Origin: Paenibacillus oralis
GTDB lineage: Bacteria > Bacillota > Bacilli > Paenibacillales > Paenibacillaceae
Direction: 5' to 3'
Assembly (NCBI RefSeq): GCF_003863965.1
Contig: NZ_RRCN01000001.1
Coordinates: 6,135,071 to 6,199,070, forward strand
Length of the DNA: 64,000 bases
In this document: one piece after another, positions 42,574 to 50,422 of the stretch
Layout: every line of letters starts with the position of its first letter
Position numbering within the stretch: position 1 is the first letter of the stretch
Translations under genes and position numbers: made by a program
Notes under the pieces: model-generated
Databases searched by the model: none
The model's input: the letters and a program-made list of their open reading frames with translations, nothing else
Told to the model about the DNA's origin: nothing

Positions 42574-44118
42574 TCACAGGCCCAAATATTCCTTAATCCC
42601 CGCCACTATACCTTCGGCAACGCGCTGTTGTAGTTCCTCGGTATACATGAGAGACTCGTCGTTCTTGTTGCTGAGGTACCCCACTTCAAGAAGAACCGCG
42701 GGCATCGTCGTCTCGCGGGTGACGTGCAGGCTGCTGTAGCGCACCTTGCGGTCCGCCAGACCCGTTGCCTGGACGAGATGACTGTGCATCACATTGGCGA
42801 GGGGAATGCTTTCCTCCCTGGTATAATACGTTTCCGAACCGCTCGGATTGGCCGGCGGATCAATGCTGTTGCCGTGAATGGAAACAAATACGTCGGCGCC
42901 GATATCATTGGCTATTTTTACCCGATCCTGCAGCGACAACGTCACGTCCGAATCCCGGGTCATTACAAAATCAAACTCCGTTTCCTGCTCCAATAAAGCC
43001 TGTACCTTTAACGCCACAGCCAGCGTAAAATCCTTCTCCTGCCGCTTCGTTATGCTGGTCGCCCCCGGCTGAGTGCCGCCATGTCCCGCATCGATGACGA
43101 CGATCGGCTTACCGTCCGCCCCGAAATCCCAGCCTCCATTTACGGCGTCCGCGGTCAAGTCAACGGTAACGAGGCCGTCGCCGTTGTTCGTCACCTTAAA
43201 CTGGCTGCTGCGGTTCAAATCGATCACGAAGCGGACCGTCCCCGGTTCTGCGCTGTATAACGAATAGCGGATTTTCGACACGTCCGGATATCCGGTTACC
43301 GCGAGTTCCCCTTTGTTACTCTCGTCCAACGGATATTGCTTCAGAAAGGACTCGTCAAAACCGGCATTCGGCACGTCAACGACGATCCGGTCCGGACCGG
43401 TCATCGTAAACGCGTTTGGTTCAACGCTGCCGGATACCGCAAACATCAAACGGTTTTCTCCGAAGCTGATCCCCGTAATAAGCGCCGGATCGGTCACCTC
43501 GCTTTCCGTTCCATCTTTCCCTTCTTCTTCCCGCGTATCCGCGGTCATGCCTTCATCATCGTTCGAAGGCGTGTATGTACTGTCTTGCCCCGGCTCATCC
43601 GCCGGCACCTTGATTTCATCGTCCGACGCCGCGGCCCCGCTGACATGCCCGGGCAGAACGCCGTCAGCCGAACCGCCAACCGGACTATATAAATACGCGG
43701 ATTTGGATTCGTTGTTCCAACTTACATTTAACCCCATTTGTTCGCCGACAAATCGCAGCGGAACCAAAGTCGTGTCGCCCTGCAGAAAAGGAGCGCCGTT
43801 CAGCTTCACTTTTCGTTCATCCACAACGGACGTTTCCTCGCCGATCTTCAGCTTCAGGTTGGTCTCTCCCTGCTTGATCGTCAACGTACTATTCGCTTTG
43901 TCCCAATTGACGTCGTAGCCAAGCCCTTCGACGATCACGCGGATCGGTACCATCACGCTTCCATGGACAATCCCGGCCTGCGCATTTTCCGGCTGCACCA
44001 GCTCTTGGCCGTCCAAATAAATGTGCGTGCCGGAAGAAGCCGCATGGCTTAAACCCGGCAACCCAAGCAAAAAAAGCCATGCAAACAAGAAAAAGCCGAT
44101 TTTCTTCATCAACCTCAT
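42574..44118 (-). CDS. N-acetylmuramoyl-L-alanine amidase with stalk and AMIN domains (copy 2)
   Basis: A 514-residue paralogue of the protein at 40212-41660 with the same order: signal peptide, stalk domain (TLVPLRFVGEQMGLNVSWN), a longer acidic Asp/Glu/Ser linker (about 150-215), AMIN domain, and Amidase_3 with VVIDAGHGGTQPGATSITKR, VFVSIHGNSIDPP and AVLLEVGYLSNKND. Zinc and Glu residues are kept. It is probably exported and acts on peptidoglycan, perhaps at sporulation or germination, judging by the GerMN partner. Confidence 0.93.
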   Translation of the reverse strand: MRLMKKIGFFLFAWLFLLGLPGLSHAASSGTHIYLDGQELVQPENAQAGIVHGSVMVPIRVIVEGLGYDVNWDKANSTLTIKQGETNLKLKIGEETSVVDERKVKLNGAPFLQGDTTLVPLRFVGEQMGLNVSWNNESKSAYLYSPVGGSADGVLPGHVSGAAASDDEIKVPADEPGQDSTYTPSNDDEGMTADTREEEGKDGTESEVTDPALITGISFGENRLMFAVSGSVEPNAFTMTGPDRIVVDVPNAGFDESFLKQYPLDESNKGELAVTGYPDVSKIRYSLYSAEPGTVRFVIDLNRSSQFKVTNNGDGLVTVDLTADAVNGGWDFGADGKPIVVIDAGHGGTQPGATSITKRQEKDFTLAVALKVQALLEQETEFDFVMTRDSDVTLSLQDRVKIANDIGADVFVSIHGNSIDPPANPSGSETYYTREESIPLANVMHSHLVQATGLADRKVRYSSLHVTRETTMPAVLLEVGYLSNKNDESLMYTEELQQRVAEGIVAGIKEYLGL

Positions 44119-44283
44119 CCCTACCTCACCCTAGTAAAATTTACCGACAAAAAGAACCCTCATCCGCAAAAGGCTGCTAATTACTTCCATGATATCAGAA
44201 AAAAACGTCCCCTGATAGACTTATATTTTCAGAGAGAGACAAAAACGGACATTCGATTCCGCGCGAGCTGTCCAACGAAAAAC

Positions 44284-44481
44284 ATAAGGGCATAAAGTGT
44301 CGCTATTCCCGCGATATTCGTCCATTGGAGAGAGATAGAGGCAGTTTATGTCGCTATTTTCCCCTGTAGCAAGGAAATGCCCGCGATCTGGACCATTCAT
44401 GGGAAAATAAGGACAAAAAATGCCGTTAATGGGGATGAACATGCCTGGCTCCAGGCAATAAGAACATAAAGTGCCGCTATT
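44284..44481. repeat. Four-unit inverted intergenic array (array F, CATAAA-GTCGCTATT units)
   Basis: Units at 44284-44307, 44335-44358, 44406-44430 and 44457-44481, each beginning ATA(A/G) and ending in (C/G)CTATT or a close variant. Starts are 51, about 71 and 51 bp apart, the same geometry as array E, with which it shares the AATAAGAACATAAA pattern. It lies between leuD and the second amidase. Confidence 0.8.
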
Positions 44482-44525
44482 TCTGCGGCCTCCCGCAAAT
44501 GTGGCCGTCACCGCCTTATGAACGC

Positions 44526-44552
44526 AAAAACTCCCGGTCATAAACCGGGAGC
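44526..44552 (-). terminator. Terminator of leuCD
   Basis: Stem CTCCCGGT (44531-44538) with ACCGGGAG (44544-44551) and a five-base loop, followed on the minus strand by TTTTTGCG. It lies 24 bases after the leuD stop. Confidence 0.88.
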
Positions 44553-44575
44553 TCCTGTACTTTGACGGCTAAAGT

Positions 44576-45166
44576 TTAACCGAATCTTCTTTGCTCGTAT
44601 GCTGCGATCAAATCCTCGTGCTGCAGCGTCAGGCCGATGTCGTCCAGGCCTTGCAGCAGGAATTGGCGGCGGTGCTCGTCAAGGTCAAACGCGATATTCA
44701 GGCCGTGTTCGTCCTTAATCGTCTTTTCTTCCAGATCCACCGTCAGCTTGTAGCCTTCATGGGCCGCCGTGCGCTGGAACAGCTCTTCAACCTGCTCCTC
44801 CGACAGCTTGATCGGCAAAATGCCGTTTTTGAAGCAGTTGTTGTAGAAAATATCCGCAAAAGACGGCGCGATGACGCAGCGGAATCCGTAATCGAGGATC
44901 GCCCACGGCGCATGTTCCCGCGAAGAGCCGCAGCCGAAATTCGCGCGCGAAATGAGGATCGACGCGCCTTCATAACGCGATTTGTTTAAATCAAAATCGG
45001 GATTGACGTTCCCTTCGGTGTCAAAACGCCATTCGTAGAACAGAAACTGTCCAAACCCCGTACGTTCGATGCGTTTAAGGAATTGCTTAGGAATAATGGC
45101 GTCGGTATCGACATTGACGCGGTCCACAGGACCGACGGTGCCGGTCAGTTTTTTAAATGCTTCCAT
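44576..45166 (-). CDS. leuD: 3-isopropylmalate dehydratase small subunit LeuD
   Basis: A 196-residue protein of normal length. It has VDTDAIIPKQFLKRIERTGF near residue 21, NFGCGSSREHAPWAILDYGF near 75 and FADIFYNNCFKNGILPI near 100, all LeuD hallmarks. With LeuC it isomerises 2-isopropylmalate to 3-isopropylmalate in leucine synthesis. It follows leuC by 27 bases. Confidence 0.96.
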   Translation of the reverse strand: MEAFKKLTGTVGPVDRVNVDTDAIIPKQFLKRIERTGFGQFLFYEWRFDTEGNVNPDFDLNKSRYEGASILISRANFGCGSSREHAPWAILDYGFRCVIAPSFADIFYNNCFKNGILPIKLSEEQVEELFQRTAAHEGYKLTVDLEEKTIKDEHGLNIAFDLDEHRRQFLLQGLDDIGLTLQHEDLIAAYEQRRFG

Positions 45167-45193
45167 CGATCGATTCTCCCCTTTTTACCTTGA

Positions 45194-46618
45194 TTAGCTC
45201 AGGACTTCGCTTTTGATTTCCCACTCGCGAACATCGACAAAACGTCCCTTGATCGCAGCCGCGGCCGCCATCGCCGGAGAAACGAGGTGCGTTCTGCCGC
45301 CGCGGCCCTGCCGTCCTTCAAAGTTCCGGTTGGAGGTGGAAGCACAGCGCTGTCCGGGCTGGAGAACGTCCGGGTTCATCGCCAGGCACATGCTGCAGCC
45401 GGCATCACGCCATTCAAATCCGGCTTCCGTAAAGATCTTGTCCAGGCCTTCCTGCTCCGCCTGAATTTTTACGCGGCCGGAGCCCGGTACGACAATCGCC
45501 GTGACTTTGCCGGAAACCTTGTAGCCTTTGGCGATTTGCGCCGCGGCGCGCAAGTCTTCAATCCGTCCGTTCGTGCAGGAGCCGATAAACACATAGTCGA
45601 TCTCGATGTTCGCCATCGGCGTGCCTGGCGTCAGGCCCATGTATTCAAGCGCCTTTTCGGCTGCTTTGCGTTCGTTGTCGGTAGTGAAATCGGCCGGATT
45701 CGGCACGCGTCCGTCGATGCTGGTGCCCATGCCCGGGCTTGTGCCCCAGGTAACCTGCGGAATCAGCGAATCCACGTCAAATTCGACCACGCGGTCGTAT
45801 TCCGCGCCTTCGTCGGTCACCAGCTTCTTCCATTCGGCCACCGCTTGCTCGAACGCTGCGCCTTGCGGCACATGCTGACGCCCGCGCAAATAATCAAACG
45901 TCGTATCGTCCGGTGCAATCAGCCCCGCTCTGGCGCCGGCTTCGATCGACATGTTGCAGACGGTCATCCGCTCTTCCATCGACAGTTCGCGGATCGCTTC
46001 GCCCGTATACTCAATGACATACCCGGTCGCAAAATCGGTGCCGTATTGGGCGATCACGCCGAGGATCATATCTTTGGCCGTTACGCCGGGCTTACGTTTG
46101 CCGACGAACCGCACTTCCAGCGTTTTGGCTTTAGCCTGCTGCAAGCATTGCGTAGCCAACACGTGCTCTACCTCGCTGGTGCCGATCCCGAAGGCCAAAG
46201 CCCCAAACGCGCCGTGCGTCGACGTATGGCTGTCGCCGCAAACGATCGTTTTGCCCGGATGCGTAAGGCCCAGCTCCGGACCCATAACGTGAACGACGCC
46301 TTGATCGATCGTGTCCAAATCGTACAAAGTCACGCCGAAATCGCGGCAGTTTTGCGACAGCGTGTCGATCTGCTGTTTGGAGATCGGGTCGCTGATATTG
46401 TAGCGGTCTTTGGTCGGAACGTTGTGGTCCATCGTCGCGAAGGTCAGTTCCGGACGGCGTACCTTGCGGCCGCTCAGCCGCAGACCCTCAAACGCCTGAG
46501 GCGAAGTGACCTCATGCACGAGATGCAAATCGATATAAATAATGCTCGGTTTGCCCTCTTCCTGATAAATCACGTGATTATCCCAAATTTTCTCATACAT
46601 CGTTTTTTTACTGCTCAT
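45194..46618 (-). CDS. leuC: 3-isopropylmalate dehydratase large subunit LeuC
   Basis: A 474-residue aconitase-family protein. Fe-S ligands are in VFIGSCTNGRIEDLRAAA (near residue 345) and DAGCSMCLAMNPD (near 405); GDSHTSTHGAFGALAFGIGT and ATQCLQQAKAKT are also typical. The start at MSSKKTMYEKIWDNHVIYQE is chosen because GGGGTG precedes it and because the predicted promoter lies upstream; a longer open frame would run through that promoter. It forms the dehydratase with LeuD. leuA and leuB are not in this window. Confidence 0.96.
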   Translation of the reverse strand: MSSKKTMYEKIWDNHVIYQEEGKPSIIYIDLHLVHEVTSPQAFEGLRLSGRKVRRPELTFATMDHNVPTKDRYNISDPISKQQIDTLSQNCRDFGVTLYDLDTIDQGVVHVMGPELGLTHPGKTIVCGDSHTSTHGAFGALAFGIGTSEVEHVLATQCLQQAKAKTLEVRFVGKRKPGVTAKDMILGVIAQYGTDFATGYVIEYTGEAIRELSMEERMTVCNMSIEAGARAGLIAPDDTTFDYLRGRQHVPQGAAFEQAVAEWKKLVTDEGAEYDRVVEFDVDSLIPQVTWGTSPGMGTSIDGRVPNPADFTTDNERKAAEKALEYMGLTPGTPMANIEIDYVFIGSCTNGRIEDLRAAAQIAKGYKVSGKVTAIVVPGSGRVKIQAEQEGLDKIFTEAGFEWRDAGCSMCLAMNPDVLQPGQRCASTSNRNFEGRQGRGGRTHLVSPAMAAAAAIKGRFVDVREWEIKSEVLS

Positions 46619-46633
46619 TTTTTTCACCCCACA

Positions 46634-46700
46634 CAAGGAATCGAACCTGGAACAAAGCGGAATGCCGGCGGTTTTACAACCAATTTGGCCAGCGCTTTGT
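46634..46700 (-). ncRNA. Structured leader of leuCD with tRNA-like sequence blocks
   Basis: The leader between the predicted start (about 46705) and the leuC ribosome site can fold into a long hairpin: arms ACAAAGCG/CGCTTTGT (46693-46700 and 46652-46659), then CTGGC/GCCGG, then GGTT/AACC capped by GTAA. A second small hairpin (CCAGG/CCTTG, 46634-46650) carries GGTTCGATTCC, identical to a tRNA T-arm consensus, and TGGCCAAATTGG resembles a D-arm. There is no acceptor stem, so it is not a tRNA gene. It is not a recognisable T-box. Confidence 0.45.
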
Positions 46701-46711
46701 ATGTTGAATTC

Positions 46712-46741
46712 AATATAGCACGTTCCCGTTAATTGTTCCAA
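46712..46741 (-). promoter_or_regulatory. Predicted sigma-A promoter of leuCD
   Basis: Minus strand TTGGAA (46736-46741), 18-base spacer, TATATT (46712-46717). It fixes the leuC start downstream at 46618. Confidence 0.6.
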
Positions 46742-46773
46742 GATATAATAACTATAATTGTGATAGGGTCAGC

Positions 46774-47049
46774 CTATAAGGATGCCTTTATTTTTGAAAT
46801 AATCCAGTCTATTGCAAGACCAAAAAGCAACCAGAAGGAAAAATGAATCCCATAAAGAACTAACTGCCACAATAGTTCGCTATTCATCGTATGGTGCAAT
46901 TTCGTCAACTCGGGATTAAACCATAATAACGGTGGGCTTGTAAGAGCGAGCAACAGGTTTTTGTCATCGTATCCCATGAGATTATAAACACAAACAACCA
47001 ATGAAAGCAGCGGTAGCCAGAAGCTCAGCTTTTTTATTAATTTCAACAT
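46774..47049 (-). CDS. Small membrane protein of unknown function
   Basis: A 91-residue protein starting MLKLIKKLSFWLPLLSLVVC, with two hydrophobic segments (about 8-25 and 65-85) and a basic end. GGGGGAATTAAC precedes the ATG. It probably spans the membrane twice. No family recognised. It is divergent from the cohesin/dockerin remnant and stands alone, with base composition more AT-rich than its neighbours. Confidence 0.6.
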   Translation of the reverse strand: MLKLIKKLSFWLPLLSLVVCVYNLMGYDDKNLLLALTSPPLLWFNPELTKLHHTMNSELLWQLVLYGIHFSFWLLFGLAIDWIISKIKASL

Positions 47050-47070
47050 GTTAATTCCCCCATTACTAGT

Positions 47071-47547
47071 TTGTTTGAATACTTGGGATATGAAGAAGTA
47101 GCGGGTTACAAGGTATATAATGATCCTACAGACAATAATGGCAACATCCGTTTTATTATCGCCAGCCAAGGCAAGGACTATGGTATCGATGAGGATACGG
47201 TTATTGTTAAACTTAAATTCAAAGCAATCGCAGTCGGTACGGGGGACGTAGACGCCTTAAAGGGTAGAATCGCGGATACAGAGCAAGAATATGATTTGGA
47301 CGAAGAAAACTGCTTACAGGATACAGTAACCGTAGTTGCACCGGCTATTTTGGACGTAAATAAGTCGGGGGAGTATACATTGGTTGACCTCGCTATCGAT
47401 GCGTTTTACTTTGGAAATGCTGTTGCCGATACAGATACAGTCAACCACCAAGCCGACCAGGTGATCGATGAAACCGTAAATGATGACGACCTCCTCTATA
47501 TTGTAAATCAAATATTGAATAACCCTAACTACACACCGAATTTATAA
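47071..47547 (+). pseudogene. Remnant of a secreted cohesin/dockerin-type protein
   Basis: A 158-residue fragment without signal peptide or ATG start. The first 95 residues resemble the end of a cohesin-like domain (IRFIIASQGKDYG ... VIVKLKFKAIAVGTGDVDAL). The remainder has dockerin-like features (ILDVNKSGEYTLVDLAIDAF, then DDDLLYIVNQIL). The reading frame opens only 30 bases upstream, so the N-terminal part of the ancestral gene is gone. Codon use is more AT-rich than in neighbours. I read it as the 3' end of a larger surface protein gene; a very short functional protein cannot be excluded. Confidence 0.6.
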
Positions 47548-47560
47548 TCCACACCGTAGA

Positions 47561-47597
47561 AGCCCTGGGAGTTTTAAGCTCTCTCAGGGCTTTATAT
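47561..47597 (+). terminator. Terminator after the cohesin/dockerin remnant
   Basis: Arms AGCCCTGGGAG (47561-47571) and CTCTCAGGGCT (47581-47591) with one mismatch, then TTTATAT. Confidence 0.8.
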
Positions 47598-47663
47598 CGT
47601 TTCTTTTCCGTTTCAGAGTCGTCCTAACCAACGCAACGATTGACAAGGCTAGATTCTGGATAC

Positions 47664-47698
47664 AGCTGTTGTCGGTAAACTACCGGCGGCAGCTTTTT
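47664..47698 (+). terminator. Second terminator-like hairpin upstream of the ger operon
   Basis: AGCTG and CGGTA pair with TACCG and CAGCT around an internal loop, followed by TTTTTG. It would insulate the germination operon from upstream transcription. Confidence 0.6.
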
Positions 47699-47714
47699 GA
47701 ATTGGAAGGCATAC

Positions 47715-47743
47715 GAATATTTAAATTATTTTTACACATATTA
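47715..47743 (+). promoter_or_regulatory. Sigma-G (forespore) type promoter of the ger operon
   Basis: GAATA (47715-47719), 17-base spacer, CATATTA (47737-47743) fits the forespore sigma-G consensus (GHATR and CATNHTA). It lies 41 bases upstream of the first ger gene, as expected for germinant receptors made in the forespore. Confidence 0.75.
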
Positions 47744-47784
47744 CCTTTTGAAGTTCACGGATACGGTTCCGAGGGAGGATCGCC

Positions 47785-49263
47785 ATGGCAAGGCCGCTTG
47801 AAGCAAACGTGGAATATCTGAAGCGCACCCTTAGCCATTTTTCCGATGCCGTCTTCAAGGAATTGGATGTAGGGCAAACCGGCTTTCAAGTCATCATTGT
47901 CTATCTCTCCGGGATCGCGGACATCAATGCAATTAATGAACAAATCGTCAAACCGTTGATTCTGGCGGGGCTCGGGGACAATAAACCTGCGTATGCCCCG
48001 GAAACATTAAAGGAAGACCTGCTGCAGAAGACCGCTTCGCCGATCGGAATTGAAACGGGCGAGTTTCTGGATAAGTGTGTTTTGGAAGTATTGTCGGGGA
48101 AGACTTGCCTGCTCATTGAAGGAATCGATGAAGCGCTGATTGTAGAGACCGCAAATTTCCCTGCTCGAAATGTGGAAGAACCCGCTACCGAAACTTTGGT
48201 AAGAGGACCGAGGCAAGGTTTTGTCGAAGACATGGCCAGCAATCTTGCCATGATCAGACGATTTGTGAAGGACGTCAGTTTCAAAATCGATAAATACCGG
48301 GTTGGAAAAAGATCTTCCCGAAACTTGGCCGTGCTCTATATCGCCGACATTGCCAATCCGGAACTGGTTCAGGACATCAAAAAAAGGATTGAATCCATCG
48401 ACATCGACGATGTACAAGATAGCGGGATCGTAGAGCAATTGATCGAGGAAACACCGTGGTCTCCGTTTCCGCAGCTTCAAGCGACGGAACGCTCGGATAA
48501 AGCGGTGAGCGCCCTGATGGGCGGAAAGGTTGTCATCATGCTGGACGGCACGCCGTTCGTGCTGATAGCTCCGATGACTTTCTGGATGCTGGCCCAATCC
48601 CCGGAGGATTATTACGAACGGTTCCCGTTAGGGTCATTTTTTCGCATTCTTCGTCTAATGGCGTTGTTTATAGCAACTTTCCTGCCTTCCCTATACGTCA
48701 GCTTGGTTTCCTTCCATCCCGGGCTCATCCCGCCCGATCTGGTCATGTCCATTGTGGCCTCGCGGAAAGGCATCCCTTTTCCGGTCTTTGTCGAGGCTCT
48801 AATCATGGAAGTGTCATTGGAAATCCTGCGCGAGGCAAGCTTGCGGCTGCCCAAAGGCATAGGCCAGGTCATCGGCATTGTTGGAGGGCTTGTCATCGGG
48901 GAAGCGGCCATTGAGGCGTCGATCGTCAGTCCTTTCATGGTGATTATCGTCGGGGTTACCGCGATCTCATCCTTTGCGAGTCCGCAATACAGCGGCAGTA
49001 TCGGCATCCGCCTGCTGCGCTTCCCGGTTATGCTGGTTGCCTCGGTATACGGGCTCTACGGGGTGATCCTGTCGTTCATATTTCTGGGTGCCCATATGGT
49101 TCGGATCAAAAGCTTCGGCGTTTCTTACATGGCGCCTTTGGCCCCGATCCGATTAAGAGATCAGCAAGATACTTGGGTTCGCGTTCCTTTCAGGTATCTC
49201 AAAAAGCGTTCATTAACGTTAAAAACTCAGGACGAGACATTGTCCCACAGAAAAAGGAAGTAA
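47785..49263 (+). CDS. Spore germinant receptor subunit A (GerA family)
   Basis: A 492-residue GerAA/GerKA-type protein. A large soluble N-terminal domain (to about 245) contains LEVLSGKTCLLIEGIDEALI and FVEDMASNLAMIRRFVKD. The C-terminal half has about five membrane segments with GKVVIMLDGTPFVLIAPMTF, SPEDYYERFPLGSFFRILR and GGLVIGEAAIEASIVSPFMV, all family hallmarks. It forms the receptor complex in the inner spore membrane with the B and C subunits. First gene of a three-gene operon. Confidence 0.93.
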   Translation: MARPLEANVEYLKRTLSHFSDAVFKELDVGQTGFQVIIVYLSGIADINAINEQIVKPLILAGLGDNKPAYAPETLKEDLLQKTASPIGIETGEFLDKCVLEVLSGKTCLLIEGIDEALIVETANFPARNVEEPATETLVRGPRQGFVEDMASNLAMIRRFVKDVSFKIDKYRVGKRSSRNLAVLYIADIANPELVQDIKKRIESIDIDDVQDSGIVEQLIEETPWSPFPQLQATERSDKAVSALMGGKVVIMLDGTPFVLIAPMTFWMLAQSPEDYYERFPLGSFFRILRLMALFIATFLPSLYVSLVSFHPGLIPPDLVMSIVASRKGIPFPVFVEALIMEVSLEILREASLRLPKGIGQVIGIVGGLVIGEAAIEASIVSPFMVIIVGVTAISSFASPQYSGSIGIRLLRFPVMLVASVYGLYGVILSFIFLGAHMVRIKSFGVSYMAPLAPIRLRDQQDTWVRVPFRYLKKRSLTLKTQDETLSHRKRK

Positions 49264-49267
49264 ACCT

Positions 49268-50422
49268 ATGACAGCTTTTATCTTTCGGTTCCGCCGCATC
49301 CGGCTGCTGCAAAAATGCATTGCCGGATGGATGGCCTGCGCCGTGCTTGCCGGTTGCTGGGACAGCAGGGAAATCGAAGACTTGAGCATCATTCTCGGCG
49401 TTGCCATCGATATGGATCAGGATATGCTTGAACTTACTTATCAGCATTTAATCGCTCAGAAAAAACAAGAAAATGCATACACCAACATAACAACGCTTTA
49501 CGGGGATTCCATCCAGTATGCCTCTAGAGAACAGGCGAAACAGGTGGCTCGTGCACCCTTGTACAATTTTATCCGGCTGGTCTTGATCAGCGATCAGGCT
49601 TTGCGGAAGTGGCGGATCGACCAATTGCTGGATACGTATAACCGCTCCTACAAAACGAGCCGAAATTCGGTTGTTATGGTTGTGAAGGGCAGTGCCAAAG
49701 AAGCTCTGGCGAAGATGGGCAAACATAAAGACATCCCTTCCGTGGATTTGAGGGATCTAGCCAAAAACAGCGCTTTAAACGAAAAAATACCACCAAAGAT
49801 CACGTTGGGAGACATTTCGATCCGGATTTCGCAGGGAGCCGATTTTTTAATTCAACGGCTGGATACCGGCGAAGGCGGCAATCGTCTGACAGGCGCGGCC
49901 CTGATCAGCGGCCAAACGAAGAAATTTGCCGGCTGGCTAGACGAGGAGGATATCAGCGGGATCAATTGGATGCTGGGAAACACGGAGGGGACTGTTGTTA
50001 AAGCCGAGGATCCGCGGACGAACCACGCGATGGTATTTGAAGTCGACAAAGTGAAGAGAAAACTCATCCCGCGTGCCAATGGACAGGATATCTCATTTAC
50101 GGTCCGGATTAAAACCGCCCTTAATCTGAACGAGAACCGGGTTGTCTCTGCCGATCTTCTGAAGGAACCGTTTCTGCAAACGGCCAGGGAAGCGGCGCAG
50201 GAAGAAATCAAAGAGAGCGTGCTTCGGTCTTTAAGCAAACTTCGGAAGGAAAAAGCGGATGTGGCCGGTTTTCGCACAAAAATAAAAACGGACTATCCCG
50301 AAGCCTGGGATCGCGTGAAGAACAACTGGCCGGATACTTTCAGTCAAATCCCGATCGACGTTCTGGTGGATGCCGAAGTAAGGCAAACGGGAGCTTATTC
50401 TAAAGGAGCGGGGTCGCCATGA
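49268..50422 (+). CDS. Spore germinant receptor subunit C lipoprotein (Ger(x)C family)
   Basis: A 384-residue lipoprotein with lipobox VLAGC (Cys30) followed by WDSREIEDLSIILGVAIDMD, the classic start of mature GerC. The rest forms the three GerC domains, ending with the helical C-terminal part (EEIKESVLRSLSKLRKEKAD, then DYPEAWDRVKNNWPD). It is anchored outside the inner spore membrane. It begins four bases after the A-subunit stop and overlaps the B-subunit gene by four bases. Confidence 0.92.
   Translation: MTAFIFRFRRIRLLQKCIAGWMACAVLAGCWDSREIEDLSIILGVAIDMDQDMLELTYQHLIAQKKQENAYTNITTLYGDSIQYASREQAKQVARAPLYNFIRLVLISDQALRKWRIDQLLDTYNRSYKTSRNSVVMVVKGSAKEALAKMGKHKDIPSVDLRDLAKNSALNEKIPPKITLGDISIRISQGADFLIQRLDTGEGGNRLTGAALISGQTKKFAGWLDEEDISGINWMLGNTEGTVVKAEDPRTNHAMVFEVDKVKRKLIPRANGQDISFTVRIKTALNLNENRVVSADLLKEPFLQTAREAAQEEIKESVLRSLSKLRKEKADVAGFRTKIKTDYPEAWDRVKNNWPDTFSQIPIDVLVDAEVRQTGAYSKGAGSP

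Noticed and set aside
46625..46700. tRNA gene upstream of leuC
   Set aside because: D-arm and T-arm-like blocks are present, but no acceptor stem or 3' end can be formed; treated as a leader structure.
45287..46732. 481-codon open frame opposite leuC
   Set aside because: Antisense shadow of a well-conserved gene.
46619..46741. Leucine T-box riboswitch before leuC
   Set aside because: The leader is far too short and lacks the conserved T-box bulge sequence and antiterminator.
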